From the NCBI RefSeq assembly GCF_039414295.1, contig NZ_JBCITM010000002.1, positions 62,001 through 126,000 of the forward strand: a DNA stretch of 64,000 nt, read 5' to 3'. The notes under the pieces are model-generated. The model saw only the letters and a list, made by a program, of their open reading frames with translations, searched no databases and was not told the DNA's origin. This DNA is from Anoxynatronum sibiricum (GTDB taxonomy: Bacteria; Bacillota; Clostridia; Peptostreptococcales; Tindalliaceae). How positions within the stretch are numbered: the first letter of the stretch is position 1; every line of letters begins with the position of its first letter. The translations under genes were made by a program, and so were the position numbers. This document shows, piece after piece, positions 40,496-49,000 of this stretch.

Positions 40496-41563
40496 ATGAA
40501 TACTCGACTAACTGCCATTCGCAATTGGATAACTTCTGAAAAACTGGATGCTGTTTTGTTGTCAAAACCAGCCAATCGTTACTACACTGCCGGTTTTACC
40601 GGATCTGCAGGAACAGTGGTGCTGACACCTGATCGACAATATCTGATAACTGATTTCAGGTATAAAAATCAGGCGTCGGAACAGAGCCCTGATTTTACAT
40701 ATCTACAGATCGATAAGCATGAATCGGCCACTAAGCATCTTCGGGAACTTGGACTTAAGCGAGTAGGGATCGAAGAAGAGTTCATCAGTTACTCACTTGC
40801 CTGTGAGTACGAAAAAGATATTCCTGGGATTGAACTGGTTCCAATGAATAACCAAATGACGCTTTTCCGTTCAGTCAAAGAACCCGGCGAGACAGAAATC
40901 ATTCGCCGTGCTGCTGCCATTGCAGATAAAGGCTGGGAAATGATTCTAAATAAAATACAACCAGGCATTTCTGAGAATGCATTGGCGTTGGAGCTCGAGT
41001 TTTATATGCGTCAGAATGGTGCCGATGGCGTCAGCTTTCAATTTATTGTTGCATCAGGGCTGCGGTCAGCCTTGCCTCACGGCATTGCTTCTGATAAACT
41101 GATTGAGGCTGGCGATTTTCTAACATTTGATTTTGGTAATCTGGTTGACAAATACTGCTCAGATATGACACGAACCGTCGTGGTGGGAAAAGCAACTGAT
41201 CGTCAGAAAGAAATATACCACACCGTTCTGAAAGCACAAGAAGCTGCACTGAAAGCAGTGCGGCCCGGGATCACAGGTATTGAACTGGATGCAATTGCGC
41301 GACAGATCATTACTGAAGCAGGCTTTGGAGAGTATTTTGGCCACGGACTGGGGCATGGGGTTGGTCTCGAAATTCATGAACTGCCCCATGTGAACCACCT
41401 TGGGAAGGTTCCTTTGGAGCCTGGCATGGTGATCACCATTGAGCCGGGCGTCTATCTCCCTGATGAGGGTGGTGTCCGCATTGAAGATTTGGTTTTAGTA
41501 ACTGCTGATGGCTATGAGGTGTTATCTCATTCCAATAAAGAGTTGGTGGAAATTCCTGTGTAG
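40496..41563 (+). CDS. pepP: Xaa-Pro aminopeptidase family protein (M24B)
   Basis: A 355-residue cytosolic metallopeptidase that removes N-terminal residues before proline. The N-terminal creatinase-like domain (1-125) is followed by the pita-bread domain with metal ligands in FDFGNL and SDMTRTVVVG (two Asp), FGHGLGHGVGLEIHE (His), VITIEPGVYL (Glu) and GGVRIEDL (Glu). Together with efp downstream this is the standard Firmicute order. ATG follows CTGGAGG. Confidence 0.93.
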   Translation: MNTRLTAIRNWITSEKLDAVLLSKPANRYYTAGFTGSAGTVVLTPDRQYLITDFRYKNQASEQSPDFTYLQIDKHESATKHLRELGLKRVGIEEEFISYSLACEYEKDIPGIELVPMNNQMTLFRSVKEPGETEIIRRAAAIADKGWEMILNKIQPGISENALALELEFYMRQNGADGVSFQFIVASGLRSALPHGIASDKLIEAGDFLTFDFGNLVDKYCSDMTRTVVVGKATDRQKEIYHTVLKAQEAALKAVRPGITGIELDAIARQIITEAGFGEYFGHGLGHGVGLEIHELPHVNHLGKVPLEPGMVITIEPGVYLPDEGGVRIEDLVLVTADGYEVLSHSNKELVEIPV

Positions 41564-41606
41564 AAACCGGAGTCAGTCTATTCTAACGAGATGCGGAGGA
41601 TGAACT

Positions 41607-42164
41607 ATGATTTATGCAAGTGATTTTCGAAAGGGGAAAACATTTCAAAAAGAAGGTGAACCATGTGTTGTGGTTGACTTTCAGCATGTGAAGCCAGGCA
41701 AAGGTGCTGCTTTTGTTCGCACTAAATACAAAAACCTTAAAACCGGAGCCATTCGGGAAGAAGCGTTTAACCCCAACGACAAATTTGAATTGGCGATTAT
41801 TGAAACAAAGGAAATGCAATATCTTTACAGCGATGGCGAGTTATATTTCTTCATGGATAATGAGACCTATGAACAGGTTCCCTTGACAAAAGAAATTGTG
41901 GAAGATTCGATTATTTATCTGAAAGAAAATGATAGTGCCACTGTTAAGTTTTATCAAGGCAGTGCGTTTCAGTTGGATGCTCCCAATTTTGTGGAACTTC
42001 AGGTAACTGAATGTGAACCCGGAATTAAAGGAGATACAGCTTCTAACGTAACTAAAGCTGCCACTGTGGAAACAGGCGCTATTGTTCAGGTGCCCCTTTT
42101 TGTTAATGAAGGTGATGTGATTCGTATCGATACCCGATCCGGTGAGTATATGTCCCGGGTATAA
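41607..42164 (+). CDS. efp: Translation elongation factor P
   Basis: A 185-residue three-domain factor that relieves ribosome stalling at polyproline. The KOW-like N-terminal domain has HVKPGKGAAFVRTK with Lys32 at the loop tip, the residue modified in many bacteria. The OB domains follow, with the signature region around KFYQGSAFQLDAPNFVELQV and the C-terminal GDVIRIDTRSGEYMSRV. It lies 43 bases after pepP with a GCGGAGGA ribosome site. Confidence 0.97.
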   Translation: MIYASDFRKGKTFQKEGEPCVVVDFQHVKPGKGAAFVRTKYKNLKTGAIREEAFNPNDKFELAIIETKEMQYLYSDGELYFFMDNETYEQVPLTKEIVEDSIIYLKENDSATVKFYQGSAFQLDAPNFVELQVTECEPGIKGDTASNVTKAATVETGAIVQVPLFVNEGDVIRIDTRSGEYMSRV

Positions 42165-42236
42165 GTCATATTGACGGTATGTTTTAAAACAAGAATGTCA
42201 TTTATAAACTAGGGTGTTAAGACAAGGAGGCGTAAT

Positions 42237-42728
42237 ATGAACCATCTTTTTGAAAGTGTGGCTTACCTCAAAGGACTGGCAGAAGGCTTAAATATTAAAG
42301 AATCATCTAAAGAAGGAAAACTGCTGCTGGGGATTTTGGACACCCTGGAAGAAATTGTTGCCTCGATGGAAGAATTACAGGAAGAGCAGGACGATCTTGC
42401 TGATTATGTTGAAGCGCTGGATGATGATTTGGCAGAAGCTGAGTCACTTATTTCTGACGATTTTGACGAAAATGATGACGATGATTATGAAGACGAAGAA
42501 ATCGACTTTATGGAAATCGAGTGTCCAAAGTGTGGTGAAGCCATCTATCTTGATGAGGACATTTTATATGATGAGGATGCTGAAATACTGTGTCCACAAT
42601 GCCACGAACTCATCGAGTTTGCCGAAGATGACTTTTGTGAAGAAGGATGCTGCTGCGGCGGCGATTGCCATGATGAAGATGACGAAGAAGAAGTAGAAGA
42701 AGTAACAGAGGATCATCAACAGAAATAA
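42237..42728 (+). CDS. CD1247-type zinc-ribbon protein
   Basis: A 163-residue acidic protein found in many Clostridia between efp and the Asp23 gene. The N-terminal helical domain (FESVAYLKGLAEGLNIKESS) is followed by a long acidic linker, a zinc ribbon (IECPKCGEAI then LCPQCHELI), a cysteine cluster EEGCCCGGDC and an acidic tail. Function is not known. Zinc binding and a nucleic-acid or protein interaction role are inferred from the ribbon. Confidence 0.85.
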   Translation: MNHLFESVAYLKGLAEGLNIKESSKEGKLLLGILDTLEEIVASMEELQEEQDDLADYVEALDDDLAEAESLISDDFDENDDDDYEDEEIDFMEIECPKCGEAIYLDEDILYDEDAEILCPQCHELIEFAEDDFCEEGCCCGGDCHDEDDEEEVEEVTEDHQQK

Positions 42729-42749
42729 TGCTGAAAACATGTGTTGGCG

Positions 42750-42788
42750 AAAGAAAATCCTTTGATCACTCATGGGATTTTCTTTGTT
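42750..42788 (+). terminator. Terminator-like hairpin before the Asp23 gene
   Basis: AAAGAAAATCC (42750-42760) and GGATTTTCTTT (42775-42785) form a perfect 11-bp stem with a 14-base loop; the 3' arm is T-rich but the tail is short, so read-through is likely. Confidence 0.6.
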
Positions 42789-42802
42789 AAGGAGGATGCT
42801 AA

Positions 42803-43183
42803 ATGGTTATGGAAGAGCATCGCAGTGGAGAAATTCACATTGCTGAAGATGTGATTGCCACAATTGCCAGTTTAAGTGCCACTGATGTGAAGGGCGTTGC
42901 TGGTATGAGCGGCGGCCTTACCGGCGGTATTGCTGATGTTTTGGGTAAGAAAAACCTTTCCAAGGGTGTTAAAGTTGAAGTTAAAAATCAGGTGGTCTAT
43001 CTTCATTTGAATTTGGTGCTGGAATACGGCATTGCCATCCCTGATATTGCCTGGGAAATTCAGGACAAAGTTAAAACCATGGTTGAAACCATGACAGCAC
43101 TGAAAGTAGGTGCTGTAGACATTCATGTGCAGGCAGTCCGGTTTCCCGAAGAAAGCGTCGATACTGCCCGTGAATCGTCTTAA
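42803..43183 (+). CDS. Asp23/Gls24 family envelope stress protein
   Basis: A 126-residue protein with the Asp23 pattern: GEIHIAEDVIATIASLSATD, VKGVAGMSGGL, a central basic/hydrophobic strand pair and VGAVDIHVQAVRF. Family members form membrane-associated networks linked to cell-envelope homeostasis. The order Asp23-nusB is conserved in Firmicutes. ATG 42803 lies seven bases after GGAGG. Confidence 0.93.
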   Translation: MVMEEHRSGEIHIAEDVIATIASLSATDVKGVAGMSGGLTGGIADVLGKKNLSKGVKVEVKNQVVYLHLNLVLEYGIAIPDIAWEIQDKVKTMVETMTALKVGAVDIHVQAVRFPEESVDTARESS

Positions 43184-43205
43184 CCTGTGAGTGGAGGTAC
43201 CCTGC

Positions 43206-43628
43206 ATGAAGCGTAAAGAAGCCAGAGAACTGTGTATGCAGTTAGTGTATGAAATGATCATCAAGAATGAGTTTAGTTTGGCGGGGTATCAGCATTTTCT
43301 TGAGAACGCCCCTGAAAGGCCTGATCAAGATGGTTACATTAGACAGGTACTTTCCTCTGTGATTGAACGTCATGATGAAGTGGACCAAATGATTCGATCC
43401 TATGCCATCGATTGGCAGATGGAACGTATTGCCCGGGTGGATCTGGCAATTCTTCGTGTTTCAATAGCGGAGTTGCTGGACCTAGATGACATTCCCAGCT
43501 ATGTCTCGGTGAATGAGGCAATTGAGATGGCAAAAAAGTTTAGCACAGAAAACTCATCAGCCTTTGTCAATGGTATTTTGGGCACCTACCTGAAAGACCG
43601 GGGGGAAGATCGTCATGCCACTCCCTGA
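43206..43628 (+). CDS. nusB: Transcription antitermination factor NusB
   Basis: A 140-residue all-helical RNA-binding protein that works with NusE/S10 on boxA in rRNA operons. It shows KRKEARELCMQLVYEM, WQMERIARVDLAILRVSIAE, VSVNEAIEMAKKFSTENSSA and FVNGILG, all diagnostic. ATG 43206 lies seven bases after GGAGG. The gene overlaps the TsaD-like gene by 14 bases. Confidence 0.95.
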   Translation: MKRKEARELCMQLVYEMIIKNEFSLAGYQHFLENAPERPDQDGYIRQVLSSVIERHDEVDQMIRSYAIDWQMERIARVDLAILRVSIAELLDLDDIPSYVSVNEAIEMAKKFSTENSSAFVNGILGTYLKDRGEDRHATP

Positions 43629-44622
43629 AGCAGTATTAGCTTTTGATACCAGTAACTATACCACCTCAGTCGCTTTAATGGACACTTCCTATCAGCTCTT
43701 GGATCAACGACGTCAAGTGTTAGCGGTACCAGAAGGAAAACGGGGCCTCAGACAATCTGAAGCCCTTTTTCAGCATGTTCGGGAATTGCCGGTTTTGCTG
43801 GAATCCATGGAAAGTTCTCTGAACCAGGTGCAACTAAAAGCAGTGGGATACAGCAATCGACCACGCAATATCGAAGGTTCGTACATGCCTGTTTTTTTGG
43901 CTGGAGAATCTCTGGCAAGATCTGTAGCTGCTATTCATCAGGTTCCCTGCTTTTCTTACAGTCATCAGGAGGGACATCTGGCTGCAGGGCTTTGGTCTTT
44001 AGGGCTTGAAATGAATCATCCATTCTATGCACTTCACCTTTCCGGTGGAACAACGGAATTACTTCGTGTAACACCAATGCGTGGAGTGGGATACACTGCC
44101 GCTGTCGTTGCGCAAACCAGTGATATCAGCCTGGGGCAGCTCATTGACCGCCTCGGTGTTGCCATGGGTTTATCTTTCCCTGCAGGGCCCGACTTGGAAA
44201 AATTAGCTCAAAAGAATGAACTTCCTTTGATAGATGTTCCTTTCTCTATCCATCATAATCAGAGCAGCCATAAAGATGGCTTTTACCTGGAGTTAAGTCT
44301 TTCAGGTCCAGAAACATTTTTACAACGATGCCTGCAGTCAAGTTCGTATTCGAATGAACAGCTGGCTGCCAGTATTTTTCATTTTTCCGGCATTTTATTA
44401 GGAACATTGATGAAGAAAGCATTGACTTTGGAACCACTTGCCTCAGTACTCACTGTTGGGGGAGTTGCATCGAACTGTCTGGTACGTGAAACGATGGAAG
44501 CCTTTCTAAAAAAGCTTCGATTAAACATCCACCACGCCCAAAAAGAATTTTGCAGTGATAACGCTGCAGGAACTGCCGTTTTAACAGCTGTCCATATCAA
44601 TCGAGTTTTGATAGACCAATAG
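43615..44622 (+). CDS. TsaD/Kae1-like paralogue (Clostridial, nusB-xseA neighbourhood)
   Basis: A 335-residue ASKHA-fold protein of the TsaD/O-sialoglycoprotein endopeptidase superfamily. It shows VLAFDTSNYTTSVALMD (phosphate 1), SHQEGHLAAGLW (HxxxH metal motif), LHLSGGTTEL (phosphate 2) and LTVGGVASNCLVR (adenosine). The canonical t6A synthase TsaD contains longer conserved segments and stands elsewhere in genomes. A shorter paralogue at this position is seen in Clostridia, with unknown role. It overlaps nusB by 14 bases. Confidence 0.82.
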   Translation: MPLPEAVLAFDTSNYTTSVALMDTSYQLLDQRRQVLAVPEGKRGLRQSEALFQHVRELPVLLESMESSLNQVQLKAVGYSNRPRNIEGSYMPVFLAGESLARSVAAIHQVPCFSYSHQEGHLAAGLWSLGLEMNHPFYALHLSGGTTELLRVTPMRGVGYTAAVVAQTSDISLGQLIDRLGVAMGLSFPAGPDLEKLAQKNELPLIDVPFSIHHNQSSHKDGFYLELSLSGPETFLQRCLQSSSYSNEQLAASIFHFSGILLGTLMKKALTLEPLASVLTVGGVASNCLVRETMEAFLKKLRLNIHHAQKEFCSDNAAGTAVLTAVHINRVLIDQ

Positions 44623-44652
44623 CCATTATGGCTGGTGGAGGAGGTGATTGAC

Positions 44653-45864
44653 ATTCGCATCAAAACACTGTCCGTCTCACAGCTGAATCTTTATATTAAA
44701 CGACTCATTCAGGCAGACCCCATTTTACATATGGTGCAGGTGGGAGGGGAAGTTTCCAACTGCACTTATCACAGTAGTGGACATGTCTATTTTTCACTTA
44801 AAGATGAAAACAGTCGGATCCGATGTGTCATGTTTCGCCAACAGGTACAACTTCAATCCTTTCGTATGAAGGATGGGATGCGAGTGACTGTTTCAGGAGC
44901 TGTTTCACTTTACGAACGCGATGGACAATACCAGATTATAGCAACACATGTAGAAGAAACAGGTTTGGGAGACTGGTTTCTGGCTTTCCAAAAATTGAAA
45001 GAAAAACTGGACAAAGAGGGATTAATGGATGCATCTCAAAAAAAGACACTGCCCCCTTTTCCTGAGAACATTGGCATCATTACATCTCAATCAGGTGCTG
45101 CATTACAGGATTTTCTAACAGTGTTAAAACGTCGCTGGCCCATTGCGAAGCTGTATCTTTTTCCGGCACAGGTTCAGGGTGAACAGGCGCCATCTTCACT
45201 CACAGCTGCTGTGAATATAGCAGCTACTCATCCCCTCGATCTGATTCTATTAGGTCGCGGTGGCGGATCAGTCGAGGAGCTGTGGGCATTTAACAGTGAA
45301 TCCCTGGCATATGCCATTGCACGATCACCGATTCCTGTCGTGACCGGCATTGGTCATGAAACAGATTTTACCATTGCTGATTTTGTGGCAGATCAACGAG
45401 CTAACACACCTACTGCCGCAGCAGAACTTGCGGTCCCAGATCATATCTTGCTTGAGCGTCAGCTGAATCAACTCGTTACTCGCTTGAAACGCAGTACCAA
45501 TGAACGAATTGAACGTCACAGACATCAGCTAGATAATTTGTATCACAGCACGCCGCTTCGTTCTCCCCGCAGTTTTCTTGAAGAACGGCAACAAGCACTG
45601 GACATGGTACAACATCGAATGATCACTCATATCAAAGGAACACTTCGAGAGCATCAAATGGTTCTTCAACATAAAGGAGAACAATTAAATCAACTAAGCC
45701 CTTTAAACGTCCTTGGGCGGGGCTATGCCTTTGTTCGAGACCAGTCAGACAACATGATTGCAACCATACAGCAAGTGAAAACTGCCGAAACTGTTTGCGT
45801 CCAGTTACATGATGGTCACTTTCAGGCACAGGTAACCAATGTGGAAAAAACAAGTAAGGAATGA
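44653..45864 (+). CDS. xseA: Exodeoxyribonuclease VII large subunit (probable ATT start)
   Basis: A 403-residue nuclease subunit. The N-terminal OB domain (LYIKRLIQADPILHMVQVGG, EVSNCTYHSSGHVYFSLKD) is followed by the catalytic core with IGIITSQSGAALQDFL, LILLGRGGGSVEELWAFN, and VTGIGHETDFTIADFVADQR (conserved His and Asp), then a coiled coil. No ATG, GTG or TTG lies at a proper distance in frame: GTG 44644 lies inside the perfect AGGAGGTGAT site (44639-44648). ATT 44653 stands eight bases after GGAGG and is the best start. Confidence 0.9.
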   Translation: MRIKTLSVSQLNLYIKRLIQADPILHMVQVGGEVSNCTYHSSGHVYFSLKDENSRIRCVMFRQQVQLQSFRMKDGMRVTVSGAVSLYERDGQYQIIATHVEETGLGDWFLAFQKLKEKLDKEGLMDASQKKTLPPFPENIGIITSQSGAALQDFLTVLKRRWPIAKLYLFPAQVQGEQAPSSLTAAVNIAATHPLDLILLGRGGGSVEELWAFNSESLAYAIARSPIPVVTGIGHETDFTIADFVADQRANTPTAAAELAVPDHILLERQLNQLVTRLKRSTNERIERHRHQLDNLYHSTPLRSPRSFLEERQQALDMVQHRMITHIKGTLREHQMVLQHKGEQLNQLSPLNVLGRGYAFVRDQSDNMIATIQQVKTAETVCVQLHDGHFQAQVTNVEKTSKE

Positions 45865-45887
45865 GCTGTTGAAGGAGGAAGCAATTA

Positions 45888-46127
45888 ATGGCCGCCCGAA
45901 AAAACACTTATGAAACTGCGTTTAAACGATTAGAAGAAATTACCGACAAGCTTGAAAATCAATCCTTGGGCCTGGAAGAATCGTTAGCCCTCTTTCAAGA
46001 GGGAATTTTACTTTACCGTCAGTGTCACGAGAAGCTGACAAAGGCAGAAGAAACACTTACCGTCGTTCTATCAGATTCTGACTCCGAGACCACCAGTTCA
46101 CTCCAGAATGAAATGGAGGATGCCTGA
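45888..46127 (+). CDS. xseB: Exodeoxyribonuclease VII small subunit
   Basis: A 79-residue helical protein with the family signature TYETAFKRLEEITDKLENQS, LGLEESLALFQEGI and LLYRQCHEKLTKAEETL. It binds the XseA coiled coil in multiple copies. It lies 23 bases after xseA and overlaps ispA by one base (TGATGG). Confidence 0.95.
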   Translation: MAARKNTYETAFKRLEEITDKLENQSLGLEESLALFQEGILLYRQCHEKLTKAEETLTVVLSDSDSETTSSLQNEMEDA

Positions 46128-47014
46128 TGGAATGGCGTGATCAGCTGAATCATTACATCGAAATGATAAACCACTCATTGAGTGAATATACGCGTATTGG
46201 TGATGAAAACAATCATGTGGTTGTTGAAGCCATGCACTATAGTTTATTTGCCGGCGGAAAGAGACTTCGCCCAGTGTTGACACTGGCTGTTACTGAAATG
46301 TTGAACGGAACAGTGGAAGAAGCGATGCCGTACGCCTGTGCTCTGGAAATGATACATACGTATTCATTGATTCATGATGACCTGCCGGCTATGGATAATG
46401 ACGATTTCAGGCGGGGCAAGCCTACCAATCACAAAATATTTGGTGATGGACTTGCCATTCTGGCGGGAGATGGATTGTTGAATCTTGCTTATGAAATTAT
46501 GCTTGAAGATGTACTCCTAAAGAAAAATCCCGATTCATTTGTTCGCGCCATGAAATGCATTGGCAATGCTGCGGGAGTACGAGGAATGATTGGCGGCCAA
46601 ACCACTGATCTGATAAATGAAGGAAAATCAGTAACGGCCGAGACGCTGAACTACATTCATCGACAAAAAACAGGTGCGTTGTTGTCAGCTTCACTCTCTG
46701 CAGGTGCCTTTACGGCCGAAGCCGGTGAACAAACTGCATCAGAATTAGCAGCGGCAGGTTATGCTTTGGGTATGGCATTTCAGATTCAAGATGATCTGCT
46801 CGATTTGGACGGCAGTGCTGAAGAAATGGGAAAACCAATTGGCAGTGATTTGCGTAATAATAAAGCTACTTTTCCTTCACTCTATGGCATTGAAGACTCT
46901 CGAAAACAGGTGCAATCTTTGACCAATCAAGCGCTTGAAGTCTTTAGATCCTATGGAGAAAAATCAGAGTTTCTGCAGTCACTGGCCCGTTATCTGGTTA
47001 ATCGTCGCTCTTGA
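46127..47014 (+). CDS. ispA: Polyprenyl (farnesyl/geranyl) diphosphate synthase
   Basis: A 295-residue prenyltransferase that condenses IPP and DMAPP to the C10-C15 precursor of cell wall lipid carriers and quinones. It shows GGKRLRPVLTLA, the first aspartate motif HDDLPAMDNDD with RRGKPTNH, GGQTTDL, and the second motif FQIQDDLLDLDG. In Firmicutes it stands in the xseA-xseB-ispA-dxs block, as here. Confidence 0.94.
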   Translation: MEWRDQLNHYIEMINHSLSEYTRIGDENNHVVVEAMHYSLFAGGKRLRPVLTLAVTEMLNGTVEEAMPYACALEMIHTYSLIHDDLPAMDNDDFRRGKPTNHKIFGDGLAILAGDGLLNLAYEIMLEDVLLKKNPDSFVRAMKCIGNAAGVRGMIGGQTTDLINEGKSVTAETLNYIHRQKTGALLSASLSAGAFTAEAGEQTASELAAAGYALGMAFQIQDDLLDLDGSAEEMGKPIGSDLRNNKATFPSLYGIEDSRKQVQSLTNQALEVFRSYGEKSEFLQSLARYLVNRRS

Positions 47015-47075
47015 TGAAACTCAGATATGCGTATGAAAATGCAATTGGGGTAACTTTAAATAAAGGGGTGATGCC

Positions 47076-47528
47076 ATGGATATTCTGGCGGGAATCGGAA
47101 GCAATCGTGTTCTCTGGATCACTATTATCGCCTGGTTTATTGCCCAGGTCTTAAAAGTCATAACCACGCTCCTAATGGATAAGCATCTCAATTTATTGCG
47201 TCTTGTCGGGTCTGGCGGTATGCCCAGTTCGCATTCATCGTTTGTCATGAGTCTTGCAACGGGTGTTGGAAAACTGCATGGGTGGGATTCATCGATCTTT
47301 GCGTTATCACTGGTATTTGCTTTAGTGGTGATGTACGATGCTGCAGGTGTTCGGTATGCTGTTGGACGTCAGGCAGTGATTCTTAACCAAATTATTGAAG
47401 ATTTTCATCATCATCGCAAAGATAAAAAACTCACTGAAAATCGATTGAAAGAGTTAGTGGGGCATACACCCTATGAAGTGTTTGCAGGCGCTGTACTTGG
47501 AATTACCATCGCGTGGTGGCTGGTTTGA
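47076..47528 (+). CDS. Divergent PAP2 family membrane protein (DUF212)
   Basis: A 150-residue membrane protein with about four hydrophobic segments. It shows GSGGMPSSHSSFVMSLATGV (PAP2-like SxxxH motif), LSLVFALVVMYDAAGVRYAV with acidic and arginine residues, QAVILNQIIED and LVGHTPYEVFAGAVLG. This is the YuiD/DUF212 pattern. It is a likely lipid phosphatase-like protein; the substrate is unknown. The next promoter overlaps its stop codon. Confidence 0.9.
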   Translation: MDILAGIGSNRVLWITIIAWFIAQVLKVITTLLMDKHLNLLRLVGSGGMPSSHSSFVMSLATGVGKLHGWDSSIFALSLVFALVVMYDAAGVRYAVGRQAVILNQIIEDFHHHRKDKKLTENRLKELVGHTPYEVFAGAVLGITIAWWLV

Positions 47529-47553
47529 TGATACGCCTGCATTATGGTATAAT
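47525..47553 (+). promoter_or_regulatory. Promoter of OLE RNA
   Basis: TTGATG (47525-47530) and TATAAT (47548-47553) are 17 bases apart. The -35 overlaps the stop codon of the PAP2-like gene. Transcription should start near 47560. Confidence 0.8.
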
Positions 47554-47559
47554 ATAGTC

Positions 47560-48183
47560 AGAAACTGCAGTGGTGCAGTATTCTAGTCAGTTCTGCCGGT
47601 TGCTGAGGGCGGGCCTAAAAATCCGTCAAAGGGCACATCGATGAAGTTCCTGGTTTCGGCTTGCGACGCCCAGTCGTGGGTCCTTTCTGGGAGTAAGAAG
47701 ATGGGGGCGATCCGCAATGGCATGCGGGCGTTGACCCTCGCTTCGTGGAGGCCTTATTCAGTGCAGACTGAGAAGGTAGAAACCTGTGCAGGCGTCTTGA
47801 GAGACAGCGTAGCGCACAGCGTAGCCTGCCTTGAGTGGGGTAAGCAGATAGGTGGATCAGGTTCTCTGAGCCAGGGCCCGGTAAAGGGGATTATTGCCAT
47901 CTGAAACTTATGCTGCAAAAGAGGCTAAGAACCGGCAGTATTGTAGAGGAAATCTCCTAGACTGTTCGCAAGAGACCTTTCAGGGATTACAGTGCGGACT
48001 AAGTGGCAATCCAGTTCTGCCATTGGCGACAAGGCAGGGACATCTTTAAAGGGAAACCGCTGTGTTGGCGACACGCAGTAGAAGTCTGGGAAAACTTACT
48101 GGACCTAAGCCGTAAAATTAACCTGACGGGTTACCACTGTGGGTTCTGCTGATAGCTGAGTCATGCTATCAGTTTTCCTTTTT
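47560..48183 (+). ncRNA. ole: OLE RNA (ornate large extremophilic RNA)
   Basis: A ~620-nt region with its own promoter, no convincing coding frame, dense G-rich structured sequence and an intrinsic terminator. Size and position (after ispA, before a small membrane protein gene and dxs) match OLE RNA, a membrane-associated ribonucleoprotein RNA of anaerobic and extremophilic Firmicutes that partners with OapA. A 5' segment, CCGGTTGCTGAGGGCGGGCC, and the long-range complementary elements in the second half suggest a compact fold. Identification rests on synteny, length and the partner gene, not on a computed covariance match. RNase P motifs are absent. Boundaries are set from promoter and terminator. 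Confidence 0.83.
48149..48183 (+). terminator. Terminator at the 3' end of OLE RNA
   Basis: CTGATAGC (48149-48156) and GCTATCAG (48165-48172) form a perfect stem followed by TTTTCCTTTTT. Confidence 0.85.
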
Positions 48184-48237
48184 GACTTTAGATCCTGGTA
48201 AGCTGGCTCTTTTATTTTGAATCTGGAGGAACGAATA

Positions 48238-48834
48238 GTGTCGAAAATTAAAAAAACCCCTCGAAATGGACGTGGTGAGCAGGGGCATATTGAAGAACTG
48301 TTTAAAAAATATAACATCAAATGGGTTGTCACCGTTTCAATATGGACTTTTTTCTTAGCAGCGTTGTTCAACTACCTGTCAGAACAGTTACTGATTCGAG
48401 CTGAACTTGTTGCTTCTTTTTTCATTCTCATCAGCATTATCCTGTTGGGTGTTTTTTTTGACATGGTGGGAATCGCTGTGGCTGTCGCTTCAGAAAAACC
48501 TTTTCACGCCATGGCAGCAGATAAAGTACCTTCTGCCCGGGCCGCCATTCGTCTGCTCAAAAATGCTGGAGCAGTCTCCAATATCTGTAATGATGTTGTT
48601 GGGGACATTTGCGGAATCATTAGTGGTGTCGCAGCTGCTACCATTTTACTTAAAATCGAACCGCAGATGCCAATGCTTCATCAATTGATATTGACATTGG
48701 TTCTGGGCGGTTTTGTTGCTTCATTAACTGTGGGCGGTAAGGCCATTGGAAAAAATATAGCCCTTGAAAAATCTCATGAGATTGTTCATGCTGTTGCAAA
48801 AATTTCATGGGTATTTACACGTTCGACAAACTAA
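48238..48834 (+). CDS. oapA: OLE-associated membrane protein OapA
   Basis: A 198-residue membrane protein with a basic N terminus (SKIKKTPRNGRG) and four hydrophobic helices (near residues 30-48, 55-80, 125-145, 152-172). The second contains GVFFDMVGIAVAVASEKPFH, reminiscent of CNNM/DUF21 magnesium-transport domains, and NDVVGDICGIISG follows. OapA recruits OLE RNA to the membrane and the pair is linked to cold, alcohol and metal-stress tolerance in Bacillus halodurans. GTG 48238 lies seven bases after CTGGAGGA; an upstream TTG (48217) abuts no ribosome site. Confidence 0.88.
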   Translation: MSKIKKTPRNGRGEQGHIEELFKKYNIKWVVTVSIWTFFLAALFNYLSEQLLIRAELVASFFILISIILLGVFFDMVGIAVAVASEKPFHAMAADKVPSARAAIRLLKNAGAVSNICNDVVGDICGIISGVAAATILLKIEPQMPMLHQLILTLVLGGFVASLTVGGKAIGKNIALEKSHEIVHAVAKISWVFTRSTN

Positions 48835-48861
48835 TTTTTCGTTTTTAAACGAACTTCAATG

Positions 48862-48891
48862 CAGCCTTTACTTTATAGAAAGGCTGTTTTT
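48862..48891 (+). terminator. Terminator after oapA
   Basis: CAGCCTTT (48862-48869) and AAAGGCTG (48879-48886) form a perfect stem with a 9-base loop followed by TTTTT. Confidence 0.88.
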
Positions 48892-48912
48892 CAGTAAAAT
48901 CTTCTCAAATGA

Positions 48913-48941
48913 TTGATTCTGACTGACACAAGGGTTACAAT
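48913..48941 (+). promoter_or_regulatory. Promoter of dxs
   Basis: TTGATT (48913-48918) and TACAAT (48936-48941) are 17 bases apart, 60 bases before the dxs start. Confidence 0.65.
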
Positions 48942-49000
48942 GAACTCATAATGGTTCAAATCGAAATATTTATAATGGTAATGGAAAGAGAGAGGATTTC

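Noticed and set aside
47641..47904. 87-codon open frame within the OLE region
   Set aside because: It has no ribosome site, an unlikely composition and lies inside the structured RNA.
47560..48183. RNase P RNA, tmRNA or group II intron at this position
   Set aside because: None of the conserved RNase P core motifs (such as GAGGAAAGTCC and ACAGAA), no tmRNA ends and no domain V like hairpin were seen. The neighbourhood and length fit OLE RNA.
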